The translations under genes were made by a program, and so were the position numbers. A DNA stretch of 40,569 nucleotides, from the NCBI GenBank assembly GCA_017622135.1, contig JAGARR010000054.1, positions 1 through 40,569 of the forward strand. Direction: 5' to 3'. The stretch comes from Spirochaetaceae bacterium. Its GTDB lineage: Bacteria > Spirochaetota > Spirochaetia > Treponematales > Treponemataceae. The notes beneath the pieces are model-generated. The model saw only the letters and a program-made list of their open reading frames with translations, was not told the origin of the DNA and did no database searches. This document shows, piece by piece, positions 25,870 to 33,890 of this stretch (positions are counted from its first letter, which is position 1; every line of letters begins with the position of its first letter).

Positions 25870-26889
25870 CTACTCCTCGTTCCACATTTTGATTACAGGG
25901 GCTTCCGTGTCCCGTAGGCCAAGATTGATGGCGGCACCGGCAGAGGCGGCATGAACTCCCTCATAAACATTCTGCCAAGCCCCGCTGGTGGTTATCTCGC
26001 TCTGCTGCCAGCCCTTATCTATCATGAACTGATTCTTCTTTGTATTGATGCCAAACCGCACTGTCACCCCAACGGACGGCAGGAGGTTCAAATCCTTGTG
26101 GGCCACCTCCCAAACATTCAGCTGCCAACCAGACTTCACGGTGATAATCTTTGCAATCCGCAGCTGCAGTCCCAGGTCAACAACCATATTCGTGAACATG
26201 GGAAACGAGACATCAGAAGAAAAGGCTCCCGCCACATTGTCATTGGCCACGGAAAAGAGGGTGGCGGCAATGCCAGCCTTCGGAGTGACTACACCGGGCA
26301 TTCCCAGCTGATACGGCTTGCCCAAGCCGCTCAGGACACCGGAAATACGGGTATCCTTCAAGAATCCCAAGGTTCCCCAATGGTACACAAAACCCATGTC
26401 AAAACCAATCATCCAGTCCGTGCGGTCTCCCCATTGGACACCCACATTCAAGTCAAGCCCTGCATACAACCGCTCCGTCACATCCTTGGAGAATCCGCCC
26501 CTCAGGTGAACCAAATTGCCAAAACTCAGCTTGCCCACATCACAGAAAATGCCGTCCAGGGTAGTGGAGAACACCCCCCAACGACTGGGAATCAACAGGG
26601 CAAGCTGTGCCCCTGATCCAAAGCGGGCATCATCCCCCGTGTTGAACAGCGCCGTGTACCCTAGATTCAGCATCACCCGCTGGTCATTGGCTGTCAACGC
26701 AGGATTCATCACAATGGAACTGGGGCCTGAGCTGTAGAATCCCCCTCCGGCCGAAGAACCAGCCCCTGAAAGCAGTTCAGGGTTGGTCAGTCTAAAAATG
26801 TAGTCCCCTCCTGCGGGAAAATCCAAGGCAGGCAAAAGGGAAAATGCAGAAAGCATCACTAGCAGTACAGAAACAAGTCGTTTGTTCAT
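25870..26889 (-). CDS. Outer-membrane beta-barrel, UPF0164/FadL-like
   Basis: A 339-residue exported protein. The start at 26889 is chosen for GGGAGGGG upstream and a signal peptide ending LLPALD. The early FYSSGPSSIVMNPAL segment resembles the NPAG region of FadL and treponemal UPF0164 proteins. The rest alternates hydrophobic and polar residues in strand pattern (GVFSTTLDGIFCDVGKLSF, RLYAGLDLNVGVQWG, VKSGWQLNVWEVAHK). FadL-type proteins carry long-chain fatty acids or other hydrophobics across the outer membrane; the substrate here is not visible. The C-terminus ends in MWNEE, not an aromatic. The family call is from motif memory, moderate. Confidence 0.7.
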   Translation of the reverse strand: MNKRLVSVLLVMLSAFSLLPALDFPAGGDYIFRLTNPELLSGAGSSAGGGFYSSGPSSIVMNPALTANDQRVMLNLGYTALFNTGDDARFGSGAQLALLIPSRWGVFSTTLDGIFCDVGKLSFGNLVHLRGGFSKDVTERLYAGLDLNVGVQWGDRTDWMIGFDMGFVYHWGTLGFLKDTRISGVLSGLGKPYQLGMPGVVTPKAGIAATLFSVANDNVAGAFSSDVSFPMFTNMVVDLGLQLRIAKIITVKSGWQLNVWEVAHKDLNLLPSVGVTVRFGINTKKNQFMIDKGWQQSEITTSGAWQNVYEGVHAASAGAAINLGLRDTEAPVIKMWNEE

Positions 26890-26915
26890 AACCCCTCCCA
26901 TAAAAGAATCGGCAC

Positions 26916-26944
26916 ATTATATTACAATAACAATCTATTTTCCA
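26916..26944 (-). promoter_or_regulatory. Predicted promoter of the barrel/OmpA operon
   Basis: On the minus strand TGGAAA (26944-26939), a 17-nt spacer and TATAAT (26921-26916), giving a leader of about 20 nt with the ribosome binding site. The -35 box is weak. Confidence 0.45.
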
Positions 26945-27053
26945 GCAGGAAACAAAATAAGCCACTATGCAAGCAAGACACCCCCATTCATAGGACTCGG
27001 GGTGCAACGAGGTTCTCGGCACAGTTTGTGGCCACAGGATCCTGTCTCTAGAC

Positions 27054-28922
27054 TCATGAGGTGTGAAACTGGCGGAATGTGGACTTGCCACCATGCTTTG
27101 CCTGATACAGTGCCTGGTCAGCAGCCGTATACAGTTCCTGGAAGGTTGTCCCCACAGCAGGAGCCATGGCAAAGCCAGCAGAGGCGGAGATGGTCACAGA
27201 CTTGTCATCCTGGGTATAGGCAATCCGCAGCTTCCTCATCAGGACAGACAGCTTTGCCTCCACATTGGCACAGCTGATGTTCTTCAGGAACACCACGAAT
27301 TCATCACCACCGAGACGGCACACCACATCCTCCTTGCGGAAGAAGGTGGTGAGAATCTGAGCCACATCCTGCAGAGCCTTGTCACCCGTCTTGTGCAGCA
27401 GGGTGTCGTTCAGCACCTTGAAGTTGTCCAAGTCAAGAATGACAAAGGCGTGTGTCACCTTGGGGTCGTGGGTATGCAGATGAAGGAATACATTGATCAG
27501 ATCTGTGGCGGTGCTTCTATTGTAGAGCCCAGTCAGGGCATCACGCTCAGCCTTCACCTTCAGGGCATTCTCCAGCCGCTTCTTCTCATCGATATTCCTG
27601 ACGATGATGTATACAATCACGTGGCCAGACTCGTAGTCATTCTCCATGTGGATGTCGCACTGACACCACCGCAACTTGTCCTTCCTATCCACCGCCCGAT
27701 ATTCCTGAGAAACCCGAGCGATGCCCTTGGAAAAGATCTCAAAAAGATTGTCCACCGCCAGAATACGGGCCATCTTCCCCTGGGACTCTTGGTCAACCTT
27801 CTGGTTCACATAGACCTCCATCAGATGGGAGAAGGGCATGGAGCCTTCTGGCAAACCCAGAGCCTGGGAGCAATATATCACCTTGTCCTCGTTGAGGTCT
27901 GTCTGGACAAAACCCTCGATATCGGAAAAGAGCTTTTCCCGCAGCTGGAACTCTTTGTTTCGCTCCACATTTATTTCCTTTTTCATAAAGAAAATAAACA
28001 GCACACACAAAAGCAGCAATGGAACAATGACACAAACCATCAGAATGTTGATGTTAGTATCCAGCAGGGATGAAATATGCTTGCTGATCTCATCCTTGGG
28101 CATCAGCACCACGGTGTACCAGTCGTTAAGGGTCAATGGTGAAAAGCATAGGATAAAGTCTTTGCCCAGAAACCGAGCCTCGGTCTGGAGGGCAGTTCCC
28201 GCCTGGAGATTGGAGCGAATGAGCTCAGCATTTCCACGACTATCCTCCTGTGCCAGCTCTTGGAAGATGGTGGCATAATTCCAAGACTCAGCATGCTTTG
28301 TGTCCCGAAGGATAAAGGCTCCAGTACGATCCACCACGAACACCAGGTAGTTCCCCATGTCCACCCGTCCGGCCTCGTAGCCCTGGAACTCATTCAAGGA
28401 AACGGCACCGTGGACAACCCCCACTACCCCACCGTCACGATTCACAATGGGAACGGCCACCACGAAAATCTGGTTGGAGGACACCAGGGAATCCTGGGCG
28501 TCGGTAATGATGGACGATCCTGCCAGCAGGTCCTTCCAGTAGCCCCTGCCGCTAATGTCGATGGTAAAGTCATCCTTGCCGTCAGTAGCCCAGACCACCC
28601 CATCCAGGGAGGAAAGACCGATGTGCTGGAACTGCTGGCTCTTTACCACCGCATTCAGCCGCTCACGGATAACCGGCCACTCCACATTCCGCAGCAGCAT
28701 CAGGTCGGAAAGACCATGGAGGGTATTGAGATACCCCTCCAGCTTCACATCCATGTAGTTGCTGGTAAACTGAGACAGGTCGTACAAGGTGCCTTCCTGC
28801 AGCACCGTCTCCTTCTGCTGGAGCACCCGATAAAAGGCCACAATGGAGAGGAGGACAAAGGAAATTGCCAGAACAAACAGGGCAAACACCAGCCCCAAAA
28901 ACTTTTTCTTAATGTATCCCAC
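27054..28922 (-). CDS. Membrane diguanylate cyclase: Cache sensor plus GGDEF
   Basis: A 622-residue protein. I choose a GTG at 28922, reading VGYIKKKFLGLVF, because AGGAGG lies 6 nt upstream; ATG starts further out lack a site and add an unlikely N-terminus. Membrane segment one is at about 6-35, a periplasmic Cache domain follows (DISGRGYWKDLLAGS, VVAVPIVNRDGGVVGVVHGAV), and segment two is near 305-325 (NILMVCVIVPLLLLCVLF). A PAS-like linker precedes the GGDEF domain at about 460-620. The GGDEF signature is exact at residues 538-542 (RLGGDEF) and the inhibitory I-site RKED is at 529-532. It should make c-di-GMP under control of an extracytoplasmic small molecule and be product-inhibited. Confidence 0.9.
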   Translation of the reverse strand: MGYIKKKFLGLVFALFVLAISFVLLSIVAFYRVLQQKETVLQEGTLYDLSQFTSNYMDVKLEGYLNTLHGLSDLMLLRNVEWPVIRERLNAVVKSQQFQHIGLSSLDGVVWATDGKDDFTIDISGRGYWKDLLAGSSIITDAQDSLVSSNQIFVVAVPIVNRDGGVVGVVHGAVSLNEFQGYEAGRVDMGNYLVFVVDRTGAFILRDTKHAESWNYATIFQELAQEDSRGNAELIRSNLQAGTALQTEARFLGKDFILCFSPLTLNDWYTVVLMPKDEISKHISSLLDTNINILMVCVIVPLLLLCVLFIFFMKKEINVERNKEFQLREKLFSDIEGFVQTDLNEDKVIYCSQALGLPEGSMPFSHLMEVYVNQKVDQESQGKMARILAVDNLFEIFSKGIARVSQEYRAVDRKDKLRWCQCDIHMENDYESGHVIVYIIVRNIDEKKRLENALKVKAERDALTGLYNRSTATDLINVFLHLHTHDPKVTHAFVILDLDNFKVLNDTLLHKTGDKALQDVAQILTTFFRKEDVVCRLGGDEFVVFLKNISCANVEAKLSVLMRKLRIAYTQDDKSVTISASAGFAMAPAVGTTFQELYTAADQALYQAKHGGKSTFRQFHTS

Positions 28923-29068
28923 GATACCCCTCCTCTCCAGCGTATCACCGGCACAGCCCTTTCTCCCATTGCCGATTATTATATTTTCGCCACAAACCGG
29001 CAAAAACATGAATAAAAGCCTGACCGAGACGGCAGTTCCACCCTCATTTCCTGAACAGAGCCCAATCG

Positions 29069-29614
29069 TCACCTGAACAGGCACCTGAACAGGCGACGCA
29101 CCACCGGCTGAATCAGGAAGACCTGCATGAACAGGGCGAAGGGAAAGTTCACGCACAGCAGCCGAGTCCAGAAGACCAGCACCTCCAGGAGGCTAAAATC
29201 TGCGTGGTGGGGATAATAGAGGAAGGCAGCCAGGAGGCTCATGGCAGGACACATGACTGCAACCGTGGCGGCAATGACGGCAAGCTCAAAGAGCACTGGG
29301 CTGGTGGAACGGGGGTCAAACATCCTCGTGGCAATCTTGAGGGACACGGGATGGCCAAGGGTCATCTCCAGCACCATGGCCAGGATGAATTCCAGCACAA
29401 TCACCTGCCAGACCGGAACAATCTGGCCCCACATCATCACGCCCCCCTGACTCTTCAAGGCAGCCAGGACGGTGGACGCTCCAGTGGCAGCCATCAGGAA
29501 TTCGCCGTTCACCACAAAGAGGCTGTAGTACACAAAGCAGTGAACCGTGAGAAACACAGTCAGCAGGGCAAACACCACCTGCTGAAATTTTGTCTGGGGA
29601 AATTTCATTTCCAT
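29069..29614 (-). CDS. Four-helix membrane protein, DUF2798-like
   Basis: A 181-residue integral membrane protein with about four hydrophobic segments. AAGGAG lies 5 nt before the chosen ATG at 29614; a longer frame starts at 29650 without a site. Resemblance to DUF2798 is seen at both ends of the fold: KFQQVVFALLTVFLTV at the start and RLLCVNFPFALFMQVFLIQPVVRRLFR at the end. The family function is unknown. The last codons contain a tandem 12-bp duplication encoding RLFRCLFR. It is upstream of the GGDEF gene on the same strand with a 146-nt gap. Positions 29615-29808 hold no gene. Confidence 0.7.
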   Translation of the reverse strand: MEMKFPQTKFQQVVFALLTVFLTVHCFVYYSLFVVNGEFLMAATGASTVLAALKSQGGVMMWGQIVPVWQVIVLEFILAMVLEMTLGHPVSLKIATRMFDPRSTSPVLFELAVIAATVAVMCPAMSLLAAFLYYPHHADFSLLEVLVFWTRLLCVNFPFALFMQVFLIQPVVRRLFRCLFR

Positions 29615-29808
29615 AGGAACTCCTTGCCGCAGTTTAAAATAAAAACACACGCCTCCACCGAAGATTATGTCTGCATTCCGTAATCAGATTTACATACCTT
29701 CAGGTACTACGTGTGTCACTGCGAATTGATAAAAATATGCTCCGCACTGTAGCAAATTTCAGTTTTTTTGTCAAAACCTCCCCACAGAGAAGGCGTCCCA
29801 GTCCACCG

Positions 29809-31260
29809 CTAGAACTCCGCCAGCTTGGGTGCCCGTGGGAAGGGAATCACATCACGAATATTGGTCATGCCCGTGACGTAGAGCAACAACCGCTCGAATC
29901 CCAGTCCAAAGCCGGAATGAGGTACGGTGCCGAACTTCCGCAGGTCCAGATACCACCAGTAGTCTTGAGGATTCAAGCCCAAGTCCTTGATGCGTCCCAG
30001 CAGGGTGTCGTAGTCCGCCTCACGCTGGGAGCCGCCAATAATCTCTCCCAGTCCCGGCACCAGCACGTCCATGGCCCGCACCGTCTTTCCGTCCTGGTTC
30101 AGCTTCATGTAGAAGGCCTTGATTTCCTTGGGATAGTCGGTGACAATGACCGGCTTCTTGTAGACCACCTCCGTCAAATACTTCTCGTGCTCGCTCTGGA
30201 GGTCGCAGCCCCAGTAGGGCTTGAACTCGAATTTGTCGGCGTTCTTCTCCAGCTGGGCCACCGCCTCGGTATAGGTGACCCGGGCAAAGTCAGAGCTCAC
30301 CACGTGGCGCAGGGTCTCAATCAAGCCCTTCTGAATCCGCTGGTCAAAGAATTCCATGTCGGCAGCACACTTGGTGAGAGCCCAGTTCAGCAGGTACTTG
30401 ACGAATTCCTCCGCCAGATCCATGTTGTCCGCCAAGTCGAAGAAGGCCATCTCCGGCTCAATCATCCAGAACTCTGCCAGGTGGCGGGTGGTGTTGGAAT
30501 TTTCCGCCCGGAAGGTGGGGCCAAAGGTGTAAACCCGAGACAGGGCGGTGGCATAGGTTTCTGCCTCCAGCTGGCCGGACACGGTGAGGCTGGCCTTCTT
30601 GCCGAAAAAGTCCTTGGAGTAGTCCACCAGGGCGGCAGCCTTCTCAGCCGCCATTCCCTTGGAACCGGCAACCACCGCCTTCTCCGCCAGCTTCTCCAGT
30701 CCCAGGGTAGTCACCTGGAACATTTCGCCGGCACCCTCCGCGTCGCTGGCAGTGATGATGGGGGTGTGGACGTAGTGGAAGCCCCGCTCCTGGAAGAAGG
30801 TGTGGATGGCGTAGGCCATCTGGCTTCGCATACGGGCCACGGCGCCGAAGGTATTGGTGCGTGCCCTCAGGTGGGCGTTCTCCCGAAGGAACTCCATGGA
30901 ATGGTTTTTCTTCTGCAAAGGATAGCTGTCCGCAGGAGCCTGTCCCAGCACCTCCAGAGTCTCCAGCTGCAGCTCCACAGCCTGGCCAGAGGCAGGAGAG
31001 GGAACAAGCTTTCCAATGGCCCGCAGACTGGCTCCTGTAGTGATGGACTTGAGGCTGGCCTCCATCTGATTGAGGGTATCCTGGCAGCCGGGATTCTCCC
31101 GGTCATGGGTCAACTGCAGGGAGGCGAAGCAGGAGCCATCATTCACCTGCAGAAAGACAAGGTTCTTGGACTCACGCTTTGTGCGGACCCAACCGCTGAC
31201 AGTGACAGCCCTTCCATCGGGCTCAGAAACAAGGATATCCTTAATCAGTTCAGTTTTCAT
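29809..31260 (-). CDS. asnS: Asparaginyl-tRNA synthetase
   Basis: A 483-residue class II tRNA synthetase that charges tRNA-Asn with asparagine. An OB-fold anticodon-binding domain is at about 17-115 ([18 protein letters not shown]). Motif 2 is [24 protein letters not shown] and motif 3 is [13 protein letters not shown]. The AsnRS-specific insertion between motifs ([20 protein letters not shown]) separates it from AspRS. Length is typical. The ATG has no Shine-Dalgarno site and follows a predicted -10 box by 8 nt. Directly upstream is a promoter with a dyad between its boxes. Confidence 0.96.
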   Translation of the reverse strand: MKTELIKDILVSEPDGRAVTVSGWVRTKRESKNLVFLQVNDGSCFASLQLTHDRENPGCQDTLNQMEASLKSITTGASLRAIGKLVPSPASGQAVELQLETLEVLGQAPADSYPLQKKNHSMEFLRENAHLRARTNTFGAVARMRSQMAYAIHTFFQERGFHYVHTPIITASDAEGAGEMFQVTTLGLEKLAEKAVVAGSKGMAAEKAAALVDYSKDFFGKKASLTVSGQLEAETYATALSRVYTFGPTFRAENSNTTRHLAEFWMIEPEMAFFDLADNMDLAEEFVKYLLNWALTKCAADMEFFDQRIQKGLIETLRHVVSSDFARVTYTEAVAQLEKNADKFEFKPYWGCDLQSEHEKYLTEVVYKKPVIVTDYPKEIKAFYMKLNQDGKTVRAMDVLVPGLGEIIGGSQREADYDTLLGRIKDLGLNPQDYWWYLDLRKFGTVPHSGFGLGFERLLLYVTGMTNIRDVIPFPRAPKLAEF

Positions 31261-31268
31261 AGCAATAT

Positions 31269-31297
31269 ATCATACCATGTTGCAGTAACATGGTCAA
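31269..31297 (-). promoter_or_regulatory. asnS promoter with dyad in the spacer
   Basis: On the minus strand TTGACC (31297-31292), a 17-nt spacer and TATGAT (31274-31269). The spacer is almost filled by ACCATGTT-N5-AACATGGT (31274-31294), a perfect 8-bp dyad. A protein bound there would block RNA polymerase. The start would be about 31261-31262, next to the ATG at 31260. Confidence 0.6.
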
Positions 31298-31375
31298 AGG
31301 GGCTGGTGTCTCAAGCCCCCACCCACCCCCTCACTATAACAACTGAACGGGAAGCAGGCCTTACTTGGTATACCT

Positions 31376-31421
31376 AAAAAAAACCACCCAGTATTGAGAC
31401 AAACTGTCTCCTCCGGGTGGT
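31376..31421 (-). terminator. Intrinsic terminator of the SLH/barrel/FecR operon
   Basis: On the minus strand ACCACCC (31421-31415) pairs with GGGTGGT (31389-31383), enclosing a second small hairpin (GAGACA/TGTCTC, 31396-31410). Eight T follow (31383-31376). It lies 23 nt past the FecR-gene stop. Confidence 0.8.
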
Positions 31422-31444
31422 ATGTTTCCAAAGGAAGCCTTTAT

Positions 31445-32173
31445 TTACTGCGGAAGCTGTACATTGACCACAATACTTCCCGTTGTAGGAGCAGGTGTGA
31501 TGGCAGCCGGAACCTCCTGCTGAACAACTGCAACAGCACTTGAAGCACCAGCAGGAGCCACGGCCTCCTGGGCTGCAAGGCTTGTGGTGGCTGTCACGGA
31601 AACAGTAGCATTAGCAACACTTGTCTGTTGGGGGGTCTCTACAGCGGTAGGTGCAGTAATCCTTGCACTCTGGGTACCCTTCACCTCAATGGACTTGCCA
31701 CTGCCGATAGGAGCCATGGCCCACACCCCGGTCAAACTCTGGAGCTGGCCCGTCGCACTGATGATTCCACTGGTACCACGGACAGAAGCGGTGGCGGTGG
31801 GACTACGAACGGTAAAGGCAGTGCTCTTGCCGGGCTTGGACTTTACATTCATCTTAAGCTTTCCGGTGGTAAGACTCATCTCGGTATCATAATTGCTGTC
31901 ATTTTCAGTCAGCTTGTCGATGCTAATTCTAGACAAGGCCGCCACCGTAAACCGGGACTCACCAATGGCCAGCACTACAGAGGATTTGAATCCGGTGGAA
32001 ATCACTGTTCCCTGATCCAAAACGGTACCCACAGCAATAGGAACCCAGCCCTGTGGAGTCTCATATTCAGCCTTTCCGGTGAAGGAAATCACCTCAGCCT
32101 TATCAGCAGTGGCGGCACAAACACCAGCCAAACCTGTCACCAACAGCAAAATCAAAAGTATCATTCGCTTCAT
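31445..32173 (-). CDS. FecR-domain periplasmic protein
   Basis: A 242-residue exported protein with a signal peptide cut near GVCA. The FecR fold is at about 25-140: EVISFTGKAEYETPQGW, VGTVLDQGTVISTGFKSSVVLAIGESRFTV, LTTGKLKMNVK and FTVRSPTATASVRGTSG, all typical. The rest is a Ala/Thr/Val/Pro-rich tail, probably unstructured. FecR domains are periplasmic and transmit or bind; the ligand here is unknown. AGGAGG lies 6 nt before the ATG. It is the third gene of an operon with the beta-barrel and SLH-like proteins, which faces the CHASE2 adenylate cyclase. Confidence 0.88.
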   Translation of the reverse strand: MKRMILLILLLVTGLAGVCAATADKAEVISFTGKAEYETPQGWVPIAVGTVLDQGTVISTGFKSSVVLAIGESRFTVAALSRISIDKLTENDSNYDTEMSLTTGKLKMNVKSKPGKSTAFTVRSPTATASVRGTSGIISATGQLQSLTGVWAMAPIGSGKSIEVKGTQSARITAPTAVETPQQTSVANATVSVTATTSLAAQEAVAPAGASSAVAVVQQEVPAAITPAPTTGSIVVNVQLPQ

Positions 32174-32225
32174 CTTTATCCTCCTACCTCTTATTCTAAC
32201 AAAGAATTTTCCTCAAAACAAATCC

Positions 32226-33341
32226 TTAGAAACTGATTGCAGCCCTCAAGCTGATCTTAGTGTAGTTGTTCTCCTCCATCTTGGCAAAGAACTGTGATAC
32301 ATTGACTCCCAGAGCCACATCGTTGAACAACTGATACTGGACGGAGCCAACTAAGCCTGCACCCTGGTACTCCATATCCTTTGCGGCCAACGGGAAATTC
32401 GTCTCCACTGCAACATACAGGTTAGACACTGGCAGCATGGACACCGACAGGGATGGCAGGAACACATTTGTCCAAGGCTCGCTCCTAACCATTCCACTGG
32501 TGGCCGTCACCGTCTCGAATTTCTCGGAGGCATAAGTAGCACCGGCATTTACCGCCAGTCCCAGCCAATCAAAATAATAGGAGAGAGTTGTAGAGCACAG
32601 CCCGGCCACCTCAGCTGTATCATTCCGAATCAAGCCGACAACAATTCCCTCTGTTGAATGGAAGAGGTTCCCGACGATAGCCCCGTTAAAAGTGATGGCT
32701 CCATAGACCTTGTTTGAATCAAGCTCCTGGATTCCTACAAACCCCCACGAACTAAGTCCCACATTCTGGTTGAGAAACAGATTGTTGAGTCCCACATTTG
32801 CCCCCACAACCATGTACGGCAGGGATGAGGTGTAAAAATCAGACTCAAATCCGGTATAGGCGTCAATGCCAGTCTCCACCATGGAAACAAAATATCTATT
32901 GACCAAGCCGGTATATCCAAAATACATGGATGCAACAAAGACATCTGTCGCAAAGGAGCCAAAGAGACCGTCACTTGTCTGGTTGAAAATCTTTCTTGTG
33001 TTGTCAGACATGGTAAACCGGCCGGCGGCAATATCCATGTATCCACTTCCAACGCCACCGCTATACCCCACCTTCAGCAGGGGGAGATTCAGGAAGTGGC
33101 TCATGTCCTCATCTGCATACTGGAACCGATAGGCAAACTCTGTGGACAAGGCTACACGGCCATCCTTCGTAAAAGGAACCCGCACGTATGCGGAGGCATC
33201 CAGCTTCTGGGAAAAGGCAAAGTCATTTTCCGCAACCTTCTCAAAGGAGGAGTTGCTGTCCAGCAATGCACCATACTCGATGGCAGACACACCAGTGGCT
33301 ACCATAGCAACAAACAAAAAAGCTGTAATAATTCTCTTCAT
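32226..33341 (-). CDS. Predicted outer-membrane beta-barrel protein
   Basis: A 371-residue exported protein. Signal peptide cut is near GVSA. The mature part is made of short alternating strands with many aromatic residues (VRVPFTKDGRVALSTEFAYRF, YMDIAAGRFTMSD, SYYFDWLGLAVNAGATY) and ends in SLRAAISF with a C-terminal Phe, the usual outer-membrane barrel ending. No named family is recognised. AGGGGC lies about 8 nt before the ATG. It starts 12 nt after the SLH-like gene and ends 52 nt before the FecR-domain gene. A porin or adhesin role is possible; nothing in sequence decides it. Confidence 0.75.
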   Translation of the reverse strand: MKRIITAFLFVAMVATGVSAIEYGALLDSNSSFEKVAENDFAFSQKLDASAYVRVPFTKDGRVALSTEFAYRFQYADEDMSHFLNLPLLKVGYSGGVGSGYMDIAAGRFTMSDNTRKIFNQTSDGLFGSFATDVFVASMYFGYTGLVNRYFVSMVETGIDAYTGFESDFYTSSLPYMVVGANVGLNNLFLNQNVGLSSWGFVGIQELDSNKVYGAITFNGAIVGNLFHSTEGIVVGLIRNDTAEVAGLCSTTLSYYFDWLGLAVNAGATYASEKFETVTATSGMVRSEPWTNVFLPSLSVSMLPVSNLYVAVETNFPLAAKDMEYQGAGLVGSVQYQLFNDVALGVNVSQFFAKMEENNYTKISLRAAISF

Positions 33342-33353
33342 CAGACTGCCCCT

Positions 33354-33812
33354 TTATTCTTCAAACAGGACGGGATTCTTCAGTTCCATGCACCGGTACA
33401 TGACATTCAATCCCTCAGCACCAGACAGATTGAAGGAAGGATCCCCATTGCTCGGCAGAAACTGCCGTGCCGCCAGCTCCTTGTAAGCGTAGCGGTTCGC
33501 CTTGGTCATCCGATAGAACAGCCCTCCCGGCACATTCCAGGCCTTCATGCACAGGCCAGCCAGCTCGTCAAGGCGGATGGGCTCGTTCACATCAACTCCA
33601 TCCTTCAGCAGCCCCTGCTCCACAGCAAGCTGAGCTGCCTCGGCAAACCCCAGGGTCTCATTTGCAGGATCCAGCCAACTGGCCGCAACATACGAGGCCT
33701 GTGCCCGAGTCAGTTTCTCCGAGCCAAGGATTTCTGTGATTTTCGAGGCCTCCTGTCCATAGACGACAAAACCAAGGGATAAAAACAAAAGGAACAAAAC
33801 ACCTTTTTTCAT
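33354..33812 (-). CDS. Secreted SLH-like helical protein
   Basis: A 152-residue exported protein. The start at 33812 is chosen for GGAGG 5 nt upstream and a signal peptide ending VVYGQ. The mature part resembles S-layer homology repeats: LTRAQASYVAASWLD, LGFAEAAQLAVEQGLLKDG with the AxxLAxxxGL pattern, then PIRLDELAGLCMKAW. SLH repeats bind cell-wall polymers or occur in treponemal envelope proteins. First gene of the operon with the barrel and FecR-domain proteins; promoter region is shared with the divergent cyclase. Confidence 0.65.
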   Translation of the reverse strand: MKKGVLFLLFLSLGFVVYGQEASKITEILGSEKLTRAQASYVAASWLDPANETLGFAEAAQLAVEQGLLKDGVDVNEPIRLDELAGLCMKAWNVPGGLFYRMTKANRYAYKELAARQFLPSNGDPSFNLSGAEGLNVMYRCMELKNPVLFEE

Positions 33813-33853
33813 CGACTCCTCCAACACTTTACGAATTGAAAATAATATTTCGA

Positions 33854-33882
33854 GTGACTTAAAGTATAACACGTGTTATAAT
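33854..33882 (+). promoter_or_regulatory. Cyclase promoter overlapping a 16-bp perfect palindrome
   Basis: GTGACT (33854-33859), a 17-nt spacer and TATAAT (33877-33882), 8 nt before the cyclase ATG. The 16-bp palindrome TATAACACGTGTTATA lies at 33865-33880 and overlaps the -10 box. On the minus strand TATACT (33868-33863) lies at the other end and may serve the divergent SLH-like operon, but its -35 is poor. A shared operator is plausible. Confidence 0.6.
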
Positions 33883-33890
33883 GGAAGTCT

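Noticed and set aside
29069..29100. 12-bp direct repeat CACCTGAACAGG
   Set aside because: It is a small tandem duplication inside the last codons of the DUF2798-like gene and not a repeat array.
29713..31377. 554-residue plus-strand open frame
   Set aside because: It is antisense to asnS, which is certain by motifs.
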